This document shows positions 37,264 through 50,800 of a stretch of 64,000 nt of DNA, in pieces; the first letter of the stretch is position 1, and each line of letters starts with the position of its first letter. The translations under genes were made by a program, and so were the position numbers. This stretch comes from Steromphala cineraria. Taxonomy: Eukaryota; Mollusca; Gastropoda; Trochida; Trochidae. The stretch is taken from NCBI GenBank assembly GCA_916613615.1, contig OU744724.1, positions 45,610,662 to 45,674,661 on the forward strand. Reading direction: 5' to 3'. The notes under the pieces were generated by a model that did not search any database, was not told where the DNA came from, and saw nothing but the letters and a program-made list of their open reading frames with translations.

Positions 37264-40200
37264 AGGTGAGGGTATGCTATGCTTGTTACCTGATGTCGTT
37301 TGTGTAAACTTATGGTGAGGATGTTCTATGCATGCTACTTGATGTCGTTTGTGTAAGCTTATGGTGAGGATGTTCTATGCTTGTTACCTGATGTCGTTTG
37401 TGTAAGCTTATGGTGAGGATGTTCTATGCTTGTTACCTGATGTCGTTCGTGTAAGCTTATGGTGAGGATGTTCTATGCATGTTACCTGATGTCGTTTGTG
37501 TAAGCTTATGGTGAGGGTATGCTATGCTTGTTACCTGATGTCGTTGTGTAAGCTTATGGTGAGGGTATGCTATGCTTGTTACCTGATGTCGTTTGTGTAA
37601 GATATGGTGAGGGTATCCTATGCTTGTTACCTGATGTCGTTTGTGTAAGATATGGTGAGGATGTTCTAAACATGTTACCTGATGTCGTTTGTGTAAGCTT
37701 ATGGTGAGGATGTTCTAAACATATTACCTGATGTCGTTTGTGTAAGCTTATGGTGAGGATGTTCTAAACATGTTACCTGATGTCGTTTGTGTAAGATATG
37801 GTGAGGGTATTCTATGCATGTTACCTGATGTCGTTTGTGTAAGCTTATGGTGAGGGTATTCTATGCTTGTTACCTGATGTCGTTTGTGTAAGATATGGTG
37901 AGGGTATGCTATGCTTGTTACCTGATGTCGTTTGTGTAAGATATGGTGAGGGTATGCTATGCTTGTTACCTGATGTCGTTCGTGTAAGCTTATGGTGAGG
38001 ATGTTCTATGCATGTTACCTGATGTCGTTTGTGTAAGCTTATGGTGAGGGTATGCTATGCTTGTTACCTGATGTGGTTTGTGTAAGCTTATGGTAAGGGT
38101 ATGCTATGCTTGTCACCTGATGTCGTTTGTGTAAGATATGGTGAGGGTATTCTATGCTTGTTACCTGATGTCGTTTGTGTAAGATATGGTGAGGATGTTC
38201 TAAACATGTTACCTGATGTCGTTTGTGTAAGATATGGTGAGGATGTTCTAAACATGTTACCTGATGTCGTTTGTGTAAGATATGGTGAGGATGTTCTAAA
38301 CATGTTACCTGATGTCGTTTGTGTAAGCTTATGGTGAGGGTATGCTATGCTTGTTACCTGATGTCGTTTGTGTAAGATATGTTGAGGGTATGCTATGCTT
38401 GTTACCTGATGTAGTTTGTGTAAGATATGGTGAGGGTATTCTATGCATGTAACCTGATGTCGTTTGTGTAAGCTTATGGTGAGGGTATCCTATGCTTGTT
38501 ACCTGATGTCGTTCGTGTAAGCTTATGGTGAGGGTATTCTAAATATGTTACCTGATGTCGTTTGTGTAAGCTTATGGTGAGGGTATGCTATGCTTGTTAC
38601 CTGATGTCATTTGTGTAAGCTTATGGTGAGGGTATGCTATGCTTGTTACCTGATGTCGTTTGTGTAAAATATGGTGAGGGTATTCTATGCTTGTTACCTG
38701 ATGTCGTTTGTGTAAGATATGGTGAGGATGTTCTAAACATGTTACCTGATGTCGTTTGTGTGAGCTTATGGTGAGGGTATGCTATGCTTGTTACCTGATG
38801 TCGTTTGTGTAAGATATGGTGAGGGTATTCTATGCATGTAACCTGATGTCGTTTGTGTAAGATATGGTGAGGGTATTCTATGCATTTAACCTGATGTCGT
38901 TTGTGTAAGCTTATGGTGAGGGTATGCTATGCTTGTTACCTGATGTCGTTTGTGTAAGCTTATGGTGAGGGTATGCTATGCTTGTTACCTGATGTCGTTT
39001 GTGTAAGATATGTTGAGGGTATGCTATGCTTGTTACCTGATGTCGTTTGTGTAAGATATGGTGAGGGTATTCTATGCATGTAACCTGATGTCGTTTGTGT
39101 AAGCTTATGGTGAGGGTATGCTATGCTTGTTACCTGATGTCGTTCGTGTAAGCTTATGGTGAGGGTATTCTAAATATGTTACCTGATGTCGTTTGTGTAA
39201 GCTTATGGTGAGGGTATGCTATGCTTGTTACCTGATGTCGTTCGTGTGAGCTTATGGTGAGGATATTCTATGCTTGTTACCTGATGTCGTTTGTGTAAGA
39301 TATGGTGAGGATGTTCTAAACATGTTACCTGATGTCGTTTGTGTAAGCTTATGGTGAGGGTATGCTATGCTTGTTACCTGATGTCGTTTGTGTAAGATAT
39401 GTTGAGGGTATGCTATGCTTGTTACCTGATGTAGTTTGTGTAAGATATGGTGAGGGTATTCTATGCATGTAACCTGATGTCGTTTGTGTAAGCTTATGGT
39501 GAGGGTATCCTATGCTTGTTACCTGATGTCGTTCGTGTAAGCTTATGGTGAGGGTATTCTAAATATGTTACCTGATGTCGTTTGTGTAAGCTTATGGTGA
39601 GGGTATGCTATGCTTGTTACCTGATGTCATTTGTGTAAGCTTATGGTGAGGGTATGCTATGCTTGTTACCTGATGTCGTTTGTGTAAAATATGGTGAGGG
39701 TATTCTATGCTTGTTACCTGATGTCGTTTGTGTAAGATATGGTGAGGATGTTCTAAACATGTTACCTGATGTCGTTTGTGTAAGCTTATGGTGAGGGTAT
39801 GCTATGCTTGTTACCTGATGTCGTTTGTGTAAGATATGGTGAGGGTATTCTATGCATGTAACCTGATGTCGTTTGTGTAAGATATGGTGAGGGTATTCTA
39901 TGCATTTAACCTGATGTCGTTTGTGTAAGCTTATGGTGAGGGTATGCTATGCTTGTTACCTGATGTCGTTTGTGTAAGCTTATGGTGAGGGTATGCTATG
40001 CTTGTTACCTGATGTCGTTTGTGTAAGATATGTTGAGGGTATGCTATGCTTGTTACCTGATGTCGTTTGTGTAAGATATGGTGAGGGTATTCTATGCATG
40101 TAACCTGATGTCGTTTGTGTAAGCTTATGGTGAGGGTATGCTATGCTTGTTACCTGATGTCGTTCGTGTAAGCTTATGGTGAGGGTATTCTAAATATGTT

Positions 40201-43200
40201 ACCTGATGTCGTTTGTGTAAGCTTATGGTGAGGGTATGCTATGCTTGTTACCTGATGTCGTTCGTGTGAGCTTATGGTGAGGATATTCTATGCTTGTTAC
40301 CTGATGTCGTTTGTGTAAGATATGGTGAGGATGTTCTAAACATGTTACCTGATGTCGTTTGTGTAAGCTTATGGTGAGGGTATGCTATGCTTGTTACCTG
40401 ATGTCGTTTGTGTAAGATATGTTGAGGGTATGCTATGCTTGTTACCTGATGTCGTTTGTGTAAGATATGGTGAGGGTATTCTATGCATGTAACCTGATGT
40501 CGTTTGTGTAAGCTTATGGTGAGGGTATGCTATGCTTGTTACCTGATGTCGTTCGTGTAAGCTTATGGTGAGGGTATTCTAAATATGTTACCTGATGTCG
40601 TTTGTGTAAGCTTATGGTGAGGGTATGCTATGCTTGTTACCTGATGTCGTTTGTGTAAGCTTATGGTGAGGGTATGCTATGCTTGTTACCTGATGTCGTT
40701 TGTGTAAGATATAGTGAGGGTATTCTATGCTTGTTACCTGATGTCGTTTGTGTAAAATATGGTGAGGATGTTCTAAACATGTTACGTGATGTCGTTTGTG
40801 TAAGATATGGTGAGGATGTTCTAAACATGTTACCTGATGTCGTTTGTGTAAGATATGGTGAGGATGTTCTAAACATGTTACCTGATGTCGTTTGTGTAAG
40901 CTTATGGTGAGGGTATTCTATGCTTGTTACCTGATGTCGTTTGTGTAAGATATGGTGAGGATGTTCTAAACATGTTACCTGATGTCGTTTGTGTAAGCTT
41001 ATGGTGAGGGTATGCTATGCTTGTTACCTGATGTCGTTTGTGTAAGATATGGTGAGGGTATGCTATGCTTGTTACCTGATGTCGTTTGTGTAAGATATGG
41101 TGAGGGTATTCTATGCATGTAACCTGATGTCGTTTGTGTAAGCTTATGGTGAGGGTATGCTATGCTTGTTACCTGATGTCGTTCGTGTAAGCTTATGGTG
41201 AGGGTATTCTAAACATGTTACCTGATGTCGTTTGTGTAAGCTTATGGTGAGGGTATTCTATGCATGCAACCTGATGTCGTTTGTGTAAGCTTATGGTAAG
41301 GGTATGTTATGCTTGTTACCTGATGTCGTTTGTGTAAGCTTATGGTGAGGATGTTCTATGCATGTAACCTGATGTCGTTTGTGTAAGCTTATGGTGAGGG
41401 TATTCTATGCATGTAACCTGATGTCGTTTGTGTAAGCTTATGGTGAGGGTATGCTATGCTTGTTACCTGATGTCGTTTGTGTAAGCTTATGGTGAGGGTA
41501 TTCTATGCATGTAACCTGATGTCGTTTGTGTAAGCTTATGGTAAGGGTATGTTATGCTTGTTACCTGATGTCGTTTGTGTAAGCTTATGGTGAGGGTATT
41601 CTATGCATGTAACCTGATGTCGTTTGTGTAAGCTTATGGTGAGGGTATGCTACATGTATGCTTGTTACCTGATGTCGTTTGTGTAAGCTTATGGTGAGGG
41701 TATGCTATGCCTGTTACCTGATGTCGTTCGTGTAAGCTTATGGTGAGGGTATTCTATGCATGTTGCCTGATGTCGTTCGTGTAAGCTTATGGTGAGGGTA
41801 TTCTATGCATGTTGCCTGATGTCGTTTGTGTAAGCTTTTGGTGAGGGTACTCTTTGCTTGTTACCTGATGTCGTTTGTGTAAGCTTATGGTGAAGGTATT
41901 CTATGCATGTTACCTGATGTCGTTTGTATAAGCTTATGGTGAGGGTAACTATGCTTGTTACCTGATGTCGTTCGTGTAAGCTTATGGTGAGGGTATTAAT
42001 ATTTTATTCTAAGCATGTAACCTGATGTCGTTCGTGAAAGGTTTTGGTGAGGGTATGCTATGCATGTTACCTGATGTCCTTTGTGTAAGCTTATGGTGAG
42101 GGTATCCTATGCTTGTTACCTGATGTCGTTCGTGTAAGCTTATGGTGAGGATGTTCTATGCATGTTACCTGATGTCGTTTGTGTAAGCTTATGGTGAGGG
42201 TGTTCTAAGCATGTAACCTGATGTCGTTCGTGTGAGCTTATGGTGAGGGTATTCTATGCATGTTACCTGATGTCGTTTGTGTAAGCTTATGGTGAGGGTA
42301 TGCTATGCTTGTTACCTGATGTCGTTCGTGTGAGGTTATGGTGAGGGTATTCTATGCATGTTTCCTGATGTCGTTTGTGTAAGCTTATGGTGAGGGTATT
42401 CTATGCATGTTACCTGATGTCGTTTGTGTAAGCTTATGGTGAGGGTATTCTATGCTTGTTACCTGATGTCGTTCGTGTAAGCTTATGGTGAGGATGTTCT
42501 ATGCATGTTACCTGATGTCGTTTGTGTAAGCTTATGGTGAGGGTGTTCTAAGCATGTAACCTGATGTCGTTCGTGTGAGCTTATGGTGAGGGTATTCTAT
42601 GCTTGTTACCTGATGTCGTTTGTGTCAGCTTATGGTGAGGGTATTCTATGCATGTTACCTGATGTCGTTTGTGAAAGCTTATGGTGAGGGTATGCTATGC
42701 TTGTTACCTGATGTCGTTCGTGTGAGCTTATGGTGAGGGTATTCTATGCATGTTACCTGATGTCGTTTGTGTAAGCTTATGGTGAGGGTATTCTATGCAT
42801 GTTACCTGATGTCGTTTGTGAAAGCTTATGGTGAGGGTATGCTATGCTTGTTACCTGATGTCGTTCGTGTGAGCTTATGGTGAGGGTATTCTATGCATGT
42901 TACCTGATGTCGTTTGTGTAAGCTTATGGTGAGGGTATTCTATGCATGTTACCTGATGTCGTTTGTGTAAGCTTATGGTGAGGGTATTCTATGCATGTAA
43001 CCTGATGTTGTTTGTGTAAGCTTATGGTGAGGGTATTCTATGCATGTTACCTGATGTCGTTTGTGTAAGCTTATGGTGAGGGTATTCTATGCTTGTTACC
43101 TGATGTCGTTCGTGTAAGCTTATGGTGAGGGTATTAATATTTTATTCTAAGCATGTAACCTGATGTCGTTCGTGTAAGCTTATGGTGAGGGTATGCTATG

Positions 43201-44651
43201 CTTGTTACCTGATGTCGTTCGTGTGAGCTTATGGTGAGGGTATTCTATGCATGTTACCTGATGTCGTTTGTGTAAGCTTATGGTGAGGGTATTCTATGCA
43301 TGTTACCTGATGTCGTTTGTGTAAGCTTATGATGAGGGTATTCTATGCTTGTTACCTGATGTCGTTCGTGTAAGCTTATGGTGAGGATGTTCTATGCATG
43401 TTACCTGATGTCGTTTGTGTAAGCTTATGGTGAGGGTGTTCTAAGCATGTAACCTGATGTCGTTCGTGTGAGCTTATGGTGAGGGTATTCTATGCCTGTT
43501 ACCTGATGTCGTTTGTGTAAGCTTATGGTGAGGGTATTCTATGCATGTTACCTGATGTCGTTTGTGTAAGCTTATGGTGAGGGTATGCTGTGCTTGTTAC
43601 CTGATGTCGTTCGTGTGAGCTTATGGTGAGGGTATTCTATGCATGTTACCTGATGTCGTTTGTGTAAGCTTATGGTGAGGATATTCTATGCATGTAACCT
43701 GATGTCGTTTGTGTAAGCTTATGGTGAGGGTATTCTATGCTTGTTACCTGATGTCGTTCGTGTAAGCTTATGGTGAGGATATTCTAAGCATGTAACCTGA
43801 TGTCGTTCGTGTAAGCTTATGGTGAGGGTATGCTATGCATGTTACCTGATGTCGTTTGTGTAAGCTTATGGTGAGGATATTCTATGCTTGTTACCTGATG
43901 TCGTTCGTGTAAGCTTATGGTGAGGATGTTCTATGCATGTTACCTGATGTTTGTTTAAGCTTATGGTGAGGGTGTTCTAAGCATGTAACCTGATGTCGTT
44001 CGTGTGAGCTTATGGTGAGGGTGTTCTAAGCATGTAACCTGATGTCGTTCGTGTGAGCTTATGGTGAGGGTATTCTATGCATGTTACCTGATGTCGTTTG
44101 TGTAAGCTTATGGTGAGGGTATTCTATGCATGTTACCTGATGTCGTTTGTATAAGCTTATGGTGAGGGTATTCTATGCTTGTTACCTGATGTCGTTCATG
44201 TAAGCTTATGGTGAGGGTATTCTATGCTTGTTACCTGATGTCGTTCATGGAAGCTTATGGTGAGGGTATTAATATTTTATTCTAAGCTTGTAACCTGATG
44301 TCGTTCGTGTAAGCTTATGGTGAGGGTATGCTATGCATGTTACCTGATTTCGTTTGTGTAAGCTTATGGTGAAGGTATGCTATGCTTGTTACCTGATGTC
44401 GTTTGTGTAAGCTTATGGTGAGGATGTTCTATGCATGTTACCTGATGTCGTTTGTGTAAGCTTATGGTGAGGGTATGCTATGCTTGTTACCTGATGTCGT
44501 TTGTGTAAGCTTATGGTGAGGGTATGCTATGCTTGTTACCAGATGTCGTTTGTGTTAGCTTATGGTGAGGATGTTGTATGCTTGTTACTTGATTTCGTTT
44601 GTGTAAGCTTGTGGTAAGGGTATGCTATGCTTGTTACCTGATTTCGTTTAT
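37264..44651. repeat. Satellite 2: 49-bp unit, about 150 copies
   Basis: The unit includes TTACCTGATGTCGTTTGTGT, AAGCTTATGGTGAGGGTATG and CTATGCTTG. Units with AAGATATGG instead of AAGCTTATGG are 48 bp. From 38281 to about 40740 units are arranged in a higher-order repeat of 1,020 bp: 60-base stretches starting at 38341, 39361 and 40381 are identical. The right half (41000 onward) is more mixed, with rare units carrying TTAATATTTTATTC (41996, 43133 and 44269). Small two-strand frames near 38100 and 40670 are artefacts. Confidence 0.97.
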
Positions 44652-45491
44652 GTAAGCTTGTGATCACCTACAAATAGTTTATATGTGGTAGCGTGATCAC
44701 CTACAAATAGTTTATAGGTGGTAGCGTGATCACCTACAAATAGTTTATAGGTGAGAGCGTGATCACCTACAAGTAGTTTATAGTAGGTAGCGTGATCACC
44801 TACAAGTAGTTTAAAGTAGGTAGCGTGATCACCTACAAGTAGTTTATAGGTGGGAGCGTGATCACCTACAAGTAGTTTATAGGTGGTAGCGTGATCACCT
44901 ACAAGTAGTTTATAGGTGGTAGCGTGATCACCTACAAGTAGTTTATAGGTGGTAGCGTGATCAACTACAAATAATGTATATGTGGTAGCGTGATCACCTA
45001 CAAGTAGTTTATAGTAGGTAGCGTGATCACCTACAAATAGTTTATAGTAGGTAGCGTGATCACCTACAAATAGTTTATATGTGGTAGCGTGATCATCTAC
45101 AAATAGTTTATAGTAGGTAGCGTGATCACCTACAAGTAGTTTATAGGTGGCAGCGTGATCACCTACAAGTAGTTTATAGGTGGTAGCGTGATCACCTACA
45201 AGTAGTTTATAGGTGGTAGCGTGATCACCTACAAATAGTTTATATGTGGTAGCGTGATCACCTACAAGTAGTTTATAGTAGGTAGCGTGATCACCTACAA
45301 ATAGTTTATAGTAGGTAGCGTGATCACCTACAAATAGTTTATATGTGGTAGCGTGATCACCTACAAGTAGTTTATAGTAGGTAGCGTGATCACCTACAAA
45401 TAGTTTATAGTAGGGAGCGTGATCATCTACAAGTAGTTTATAGGTGGTAGTTTGATCACCTACAAGTAGTTTATAGGTGGTAGCGTGATCA
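44652..45491. repeat. Satellite 3, left block: 33-bp unit
   Basis: About 25 units of the same 33-bp satellite as 47851-64000. It begins at an abrupt junction with satellite 2 inside the shared bases GTG at about 44650. The minus strand has an open 11-residue frame (GDHATTYKLLV). Confidence 0.96.
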
Positions 45492-47850
45492 CATAACCCC
45501 CATAGTCTATGAGGGGCAAGCGCACTGTGTATCTGGTTGAATCTACTCATTCCTTCAGTTCTGATCAATGTTTCTTTACACATTTTCTGTTCAGCAGCAC
45601 TCACTTCTTTGTTCACCATTCTCCTCCATTCATTTTTGTTTGGAAAAGAACCAGTATTGATAAAGTCAGTTATACATGACCAGAGGTTGTATTTCAACAC
45701 AACATTCAACAGATCATGACTTATCCAAGAAGAACATCTATTGCCCATCATGAACTGTCCAATTCTGTGGGTAAGAATTCTTTTGTGGATACTCCCTACA
45801 TCTGCATGACACAATCTTCCAAACAACATGAGTTTTAATTTATCAAAAGCACCATGCATCGACCAAAGTCCAAGCGTTTGAATTGTGACTAATGTAGATG
45901 AACGTTTATGGAAATTTTGAACAATTCGAGCAAACAGTCTCTGTATGCGTTCAAGAGTGTTGTATTCTGTTTCACTTATATTTGTCCATAGTTCACATGC
46001 ATAAAATGCACAAGGGAAGATAACACTCTTCCATATCTTAACACAGCCTAAGGGGTTGATACCACCAGCTTTAAGTCCAATATCCATCAGTGAATGTAAG
46101 AGTTGTCTAGTTTTTGTACAGGATCGTTCAGTTCTCTCACCATGGTTTTTGTTATTTATAAGAGATCCTGCATAAATGGTGCTATTAGAGGGTGGTAAAA
46201 CGTTTGCTCCAATTTTATAGCACACATCACTGTTAAGCTTATTGCAACCTTTGAAAACAATAACACAGCTTTTGTCAGCGTTGTATGTGAGACGCCATTT
46301 ACATGCGTATGTACTCAATGTCCTTAGCATGTCTTGAAGTCCGTTTGATTGGGTACTGAGCAGAGTTGTGTCATCTGCAAGGAGTATACTTGGTACATGA
46401 TCTTCACCAATTATAAGACCTTTCGAAAGCTTGTCAAGCTCTACAATTAAGTCGTTAATATAAACCAAAAACATGAAGGCGGAGAGTACTCTCCCCTGTC
46501 CAACGCCCTGGTTTAAGTCAAAAGTACGACTAGTACATCCATTATGAAGAACATTTGCAGATGAGTTTTCATAACTTTGTTTGATCAGATGCCATGTCCT
46601 TCCTTCAATTCCAAGTTCATATAGTTTAACGAGGAGTCCATTGTGCCATATCCTATCAAACGCTTTCTCGTTATCCAAGAAAGCTGCAAATACGTTTGAT
46701 CCCCTTTCAGTGTATTGTGCAATCATTTCCTTTACAACGAACGTTGAAACAGTAGCACCATATCCTTTTCGGAAGCCACACTGGAGTTTATGGGGGAAAT
46801 CTATATGCATACATTTTAAGTACTGCTCTATTCTGTTTAATAACACTTTTTCGAATATCTTTGACAGTGCCGAAGTAAGAGTGATGCCACGATAGTTTGC
46901 TGGGTTTAATTTTGATTTATTATTTCCTTTGTAAAGGGTGATTATTGTTCCTTTTCTAAAAGTACTTGGCAGATAACACAGCTGTTTGATCATGTTAAAT
47001 AGGTTGGCTATGTGTTTCAATAGGAGCATACTTCCACATGTAATATGCTCGTTCATAAGGCAGTCCTGTCCAGGAGCTTTCCGTAACTTAAGTTCTTTTG
47101 TTACTTTATATACTTCATGCTGATTAAAGTTTTTCTCGAGGATTGGGTCTATTCCTTTGATATTCATACTGTCAATATACTTTTTCCTCTCATCAATATA
47201 GCTTTTGAATTCATTGTCAAATTCTGGTTTGTCCAGGGGAGATAATAGATCAGAATAATAGTCAGCCCAGAGATCGCATATTGCAGATGGAGTGTCTGCC
47301 GTCTTATCTCCAAATTGAAGTTTACCTACTGATACCTTCTGTCTACGTTGTCGCCTCACTGTTCTGTAAAATTCATTTATATCGATTTCACTTGCATTTG
47401 TGATTTCAACATATTTTTCTCTATCCCATTGTCGTTTTGCTTGTCTATGCATTTTTCTAAAGTCACATTTACGTTGTTTATATTCTATATATGTTTGGTT
47501 ACTTTCATCTCTTGGTTTACCACATTTTTTCCATTTGCGCTTTGCTTCCCGCATATGAAAGTGGTAAAAGTCTAAACTTGAACCTTTCCAGTATGGTTTG
47601 AGGTATGGACGAAACACCCCACGGGGTATATACTTTGCAGCAGCATGGTGAAGAGAGGTGGTGATGACGTCACAGTACCCTTCTATTGTGTCACTATTGA
47701 TGTTGTCAGTTTGCGGTAAGTGCCACCCAAGTAGCAGATCTACTTCTGTTTTATACATGTCAAGTTCCATTTGATTTGCTTGATTCCATTTTAAATTCTG
47801 TATATGCCATTCTTTCTCTCCTGCTACTAAGCAGTCACTAAATACTGTAT
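45492..47850 (-). mobile_element. LINE (non-LTR retrotransposon) RT fragment inserted in satellite 3, open frame
   Basis: Encodes about 785 uninterrupted residues of a non-LTR ORF2. First comes a basic linker (KRKWKKCGK.. RRQRRQK), then an RT domain of about 245 residues. Its motifs are LYKGNNKSKLNPANYRGITL, motif A FLDNEKAFDRIWH, motif B NQGVGQGRVLSAFMFLVYIND shortened here to its core, and motif C LADDTTLL with both catalytic aspartates (first residue usually F or Y). A C-terminal domain follows. The N-terminal endonuclease is absent, and the C-terminus stops at HRLWGL without a 3' UTR or poly(A), so both ends are truncated. The longest frame spans 44648-47875: it opens with GTG in the last satellite unit and reads on through 25 satellite units, 1,075 codons in all. 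No stop or frameshift suggests a recent copy, or one exchanged together with the array. Activity is not expected. Confidence 0.9.
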
Positions 47851-50800
47851 ACTGTATATGTGGTAGCGTGATCACCTACAAGTAGTTTATATGTGGTAGC
47901 GTGGTCACCTACAAATAGTTTATAGGTGTGAGCGTGATCACCTACAAGTAGTTTATATGTGGTAGCGTGATCACCTACAAGTAGTTTATAGGTGGTAGTT
48001 TGATCACCTACAAGTAGTTTATAGTAGGTAGCGTGATCACCTACAAGTAGTTTATAGGTGAGAGCGTGATCACCTACAAATAGTTTATAGGTGGTAGCGT
48101 GATCACCTACAAATAGTTTATAGGTGGTAGCGTGATCACCTACAAATAGTTTATAGGTGGGAGCGTGATCACCTACAAGTAGTTTATATGTGGTAGCGTG
48201 ATCACCTACAAATAGTTTATAGTAGGTAGCGTGATCACCTACAAGTAGTTTATAGTAGGTAGCGTGATCACCTACAAGTAGTTTATAGGTGTTAGCGTGA
48301 TCACCTACAAGTAGTTTATAGGTGGGAGCGTGATCACCTACAAATAGTTTATATGTGGTAGCGTGATCACCTACAAGTAGTTTATAGTAGGTAGCGTGAT
48401 CACCTACAAGTAGTTTATATGTGGTAGCGTGATCACCTACAAATAGTTTATAGGTGTTAGCGTGATCACCTACAAGTAGTTTATAGGTGGGAGCGTGATC
48501 ACCTACAAATAGTTTATATGTGGTAGCGTGATCACCTACAAATAGTTTATAGGTGGGAGCGTGATCACCTACAAGTAGTTTATATGTGGTAGCGTGATCA
48601 CCTACAAATAGTTTATAGGTGTTAGCGTGATCACCTACAAATAGTTTATAAGTAGGTAGCGTGATCACCTACAAATAGTTTATATGTGGTAGCGTGATCA
48701 CCTACAAGTAGTTTATAGGTGGTAGCGTGATCACCTACAAGTAGTTTATATGTGGTAGCGTGATCATCTACAAGTAGTTTATAGGTGGTAGCGTGATCAC
48801 CTACAAGTAGTTTATATGTGGTAGCCTGATCACCTACAAGTAGTTTATATGTGGTAGCGTGATCACCTACAAGTAGTTTATAGGTGGTAGCGTGATCACC
48901 TACAAATAGTTTATAGGTGGTAGCGTGATCACCTACAAATAGTTTATATGTGGTAGCGTGATCACCTACAAATAGTTTATAGGTGGTAGCGTGATCACCT
49001 ACAAATAGTTTATATGTGGTAGCGTGATCACCTACAAGTAGTTTATAGGTGGGAGTTTGATCACCTACAAGTAGTTTATAGTAGGTAGCGTGATCACCTA
49101 CAAGTATTTATATGTGGTAGCGTGATCACCTACAAATAGTTTATAGGTGGTAGCGTGATCACCTACAAATAGTTTGTATGTGGTAGCGTGATCACCTACA
49201 AATAGTTTATAGGTGGTAGCGTGATCACCTACAAATAGTTTATATGTGGTACCGTGATCACCTACAAGTAGTTTATAGTAGGTAGCGTGATCACCTACAA
49301 GTAGTTTAAAGGTGGGAGCGTGATCACCTTCAAGTAGTTTATAGGTGGGAGCGTGATCACCTACAAGTAGTTTATAGTAGGTAGCGTGATCACCTACAAG
49401 TAGTTTATAGGTGGGAGCGTGATCACCTAGACCTACAAGTAGTTTATAGTAGGTAGCGTGATCACCTACAAGTAGTTTATAGGTGGGAGCGTGATCACCT
49501 ACAAGTAGTTTATAGGTGGGAGCGTGATCACCTACAAGTAGTTTATAGGTGGGAGCATGATCACCTACAAGTAGTTTATAGGTGGGAGCGTGATCACCTA
49601 GACCTACAAGTAGTTTATAGTAGGTAGCGTGATCACCTACAAGTAGTTTATAGGTTGTAGCGTGATCACCTACAAGTAGTTTATAGGTGGTAGCGTGATC
49701 ACATACAAGTAGTTTATAGGTGGTAGCGTGATCACTACAAGTAGTTTATATGTGGTAGCGTGATCACCTACAAGTAGTTTATAGGTGGGAGCGTGATCAC
49801 CTACAAGTAGTTTATAGGTGGGAGCGTGATCACCTAGACCTACAAGTAGTTTATAGTAGGTAGCGTGATCACCTAAAAGTAGTTTATAGTAGGTAGCGTG
49901 ATCACCTACAAGTAGTTTATAGGTGGGAGCGTGATCACCTACAAGTAGTTTAAAGGTGGGAGCGTGATCACCTACAAGTAGTTTATAGGTGGGAGCGTGA
50001 TCACCTACAAGTAGTTTATAGGTGGGAGCGTGATCACCTACAAGTAGTTTATAGGTGGGAGCGTGATCACCTACAAGTAGTTTATAGTAGGTAGCGTGAT
50101 CACCTACAAGTAGTTTATAGTAGGTAGCGTGATCACCTACAAGTAGTTTATAGTAGGTAGCGTGATCACCTACAAGTAGTTTATAGGTGGGAGCGTGATC
50201 ACCTACAAGTAGTTTATAGGTGGAAGCGTGATCACCTACAAATACTTTATAGGTGAGAGCGTGATAAACTACAAGTAGTTTATATGTGGTAGCGTGATCA
50301 CCTACAAGTAGTTTATATGTGGTGGCGTGATCACCTACAAATAGTTTATAGGTGGTAGTTTGATCACCTACACATAGTTTATAGGTGAGAGCGTGATCAC
50401 CTACAAGTAGTTTATAGTAGGTAGCGTGATCACCTACCAGTAGTTTATAGTAGGTAGCGTGATCACCTACAAGTAGTTTATAGTAGGTAGCGTGATCACC
50501 TACCAGTAGTTTATAGTAGGTAGCGTGATCACCTACAAGTAGTTTATAGGTGGTAGCGTGATCACCTACAAATAGTTTATAGGTGAAAGCGTGATCACCT
50601 ACAAGTAGTTTATATGTGGTAGCGTGATCACCTACAAATAGTTTATAGGTGTTAGTTTGATCACCTACAAATAGTTTATAGGTGAGAGCGTGATCACCTA
50701 AAAGTAGTTTATAGTAGGTAGCGTGATCCCCTACAAGTAGTTTATAGTAGGTAGCGTGATCACCTACAAGTAGTTTATAGGTGGGAGCGTGATCACCTAC

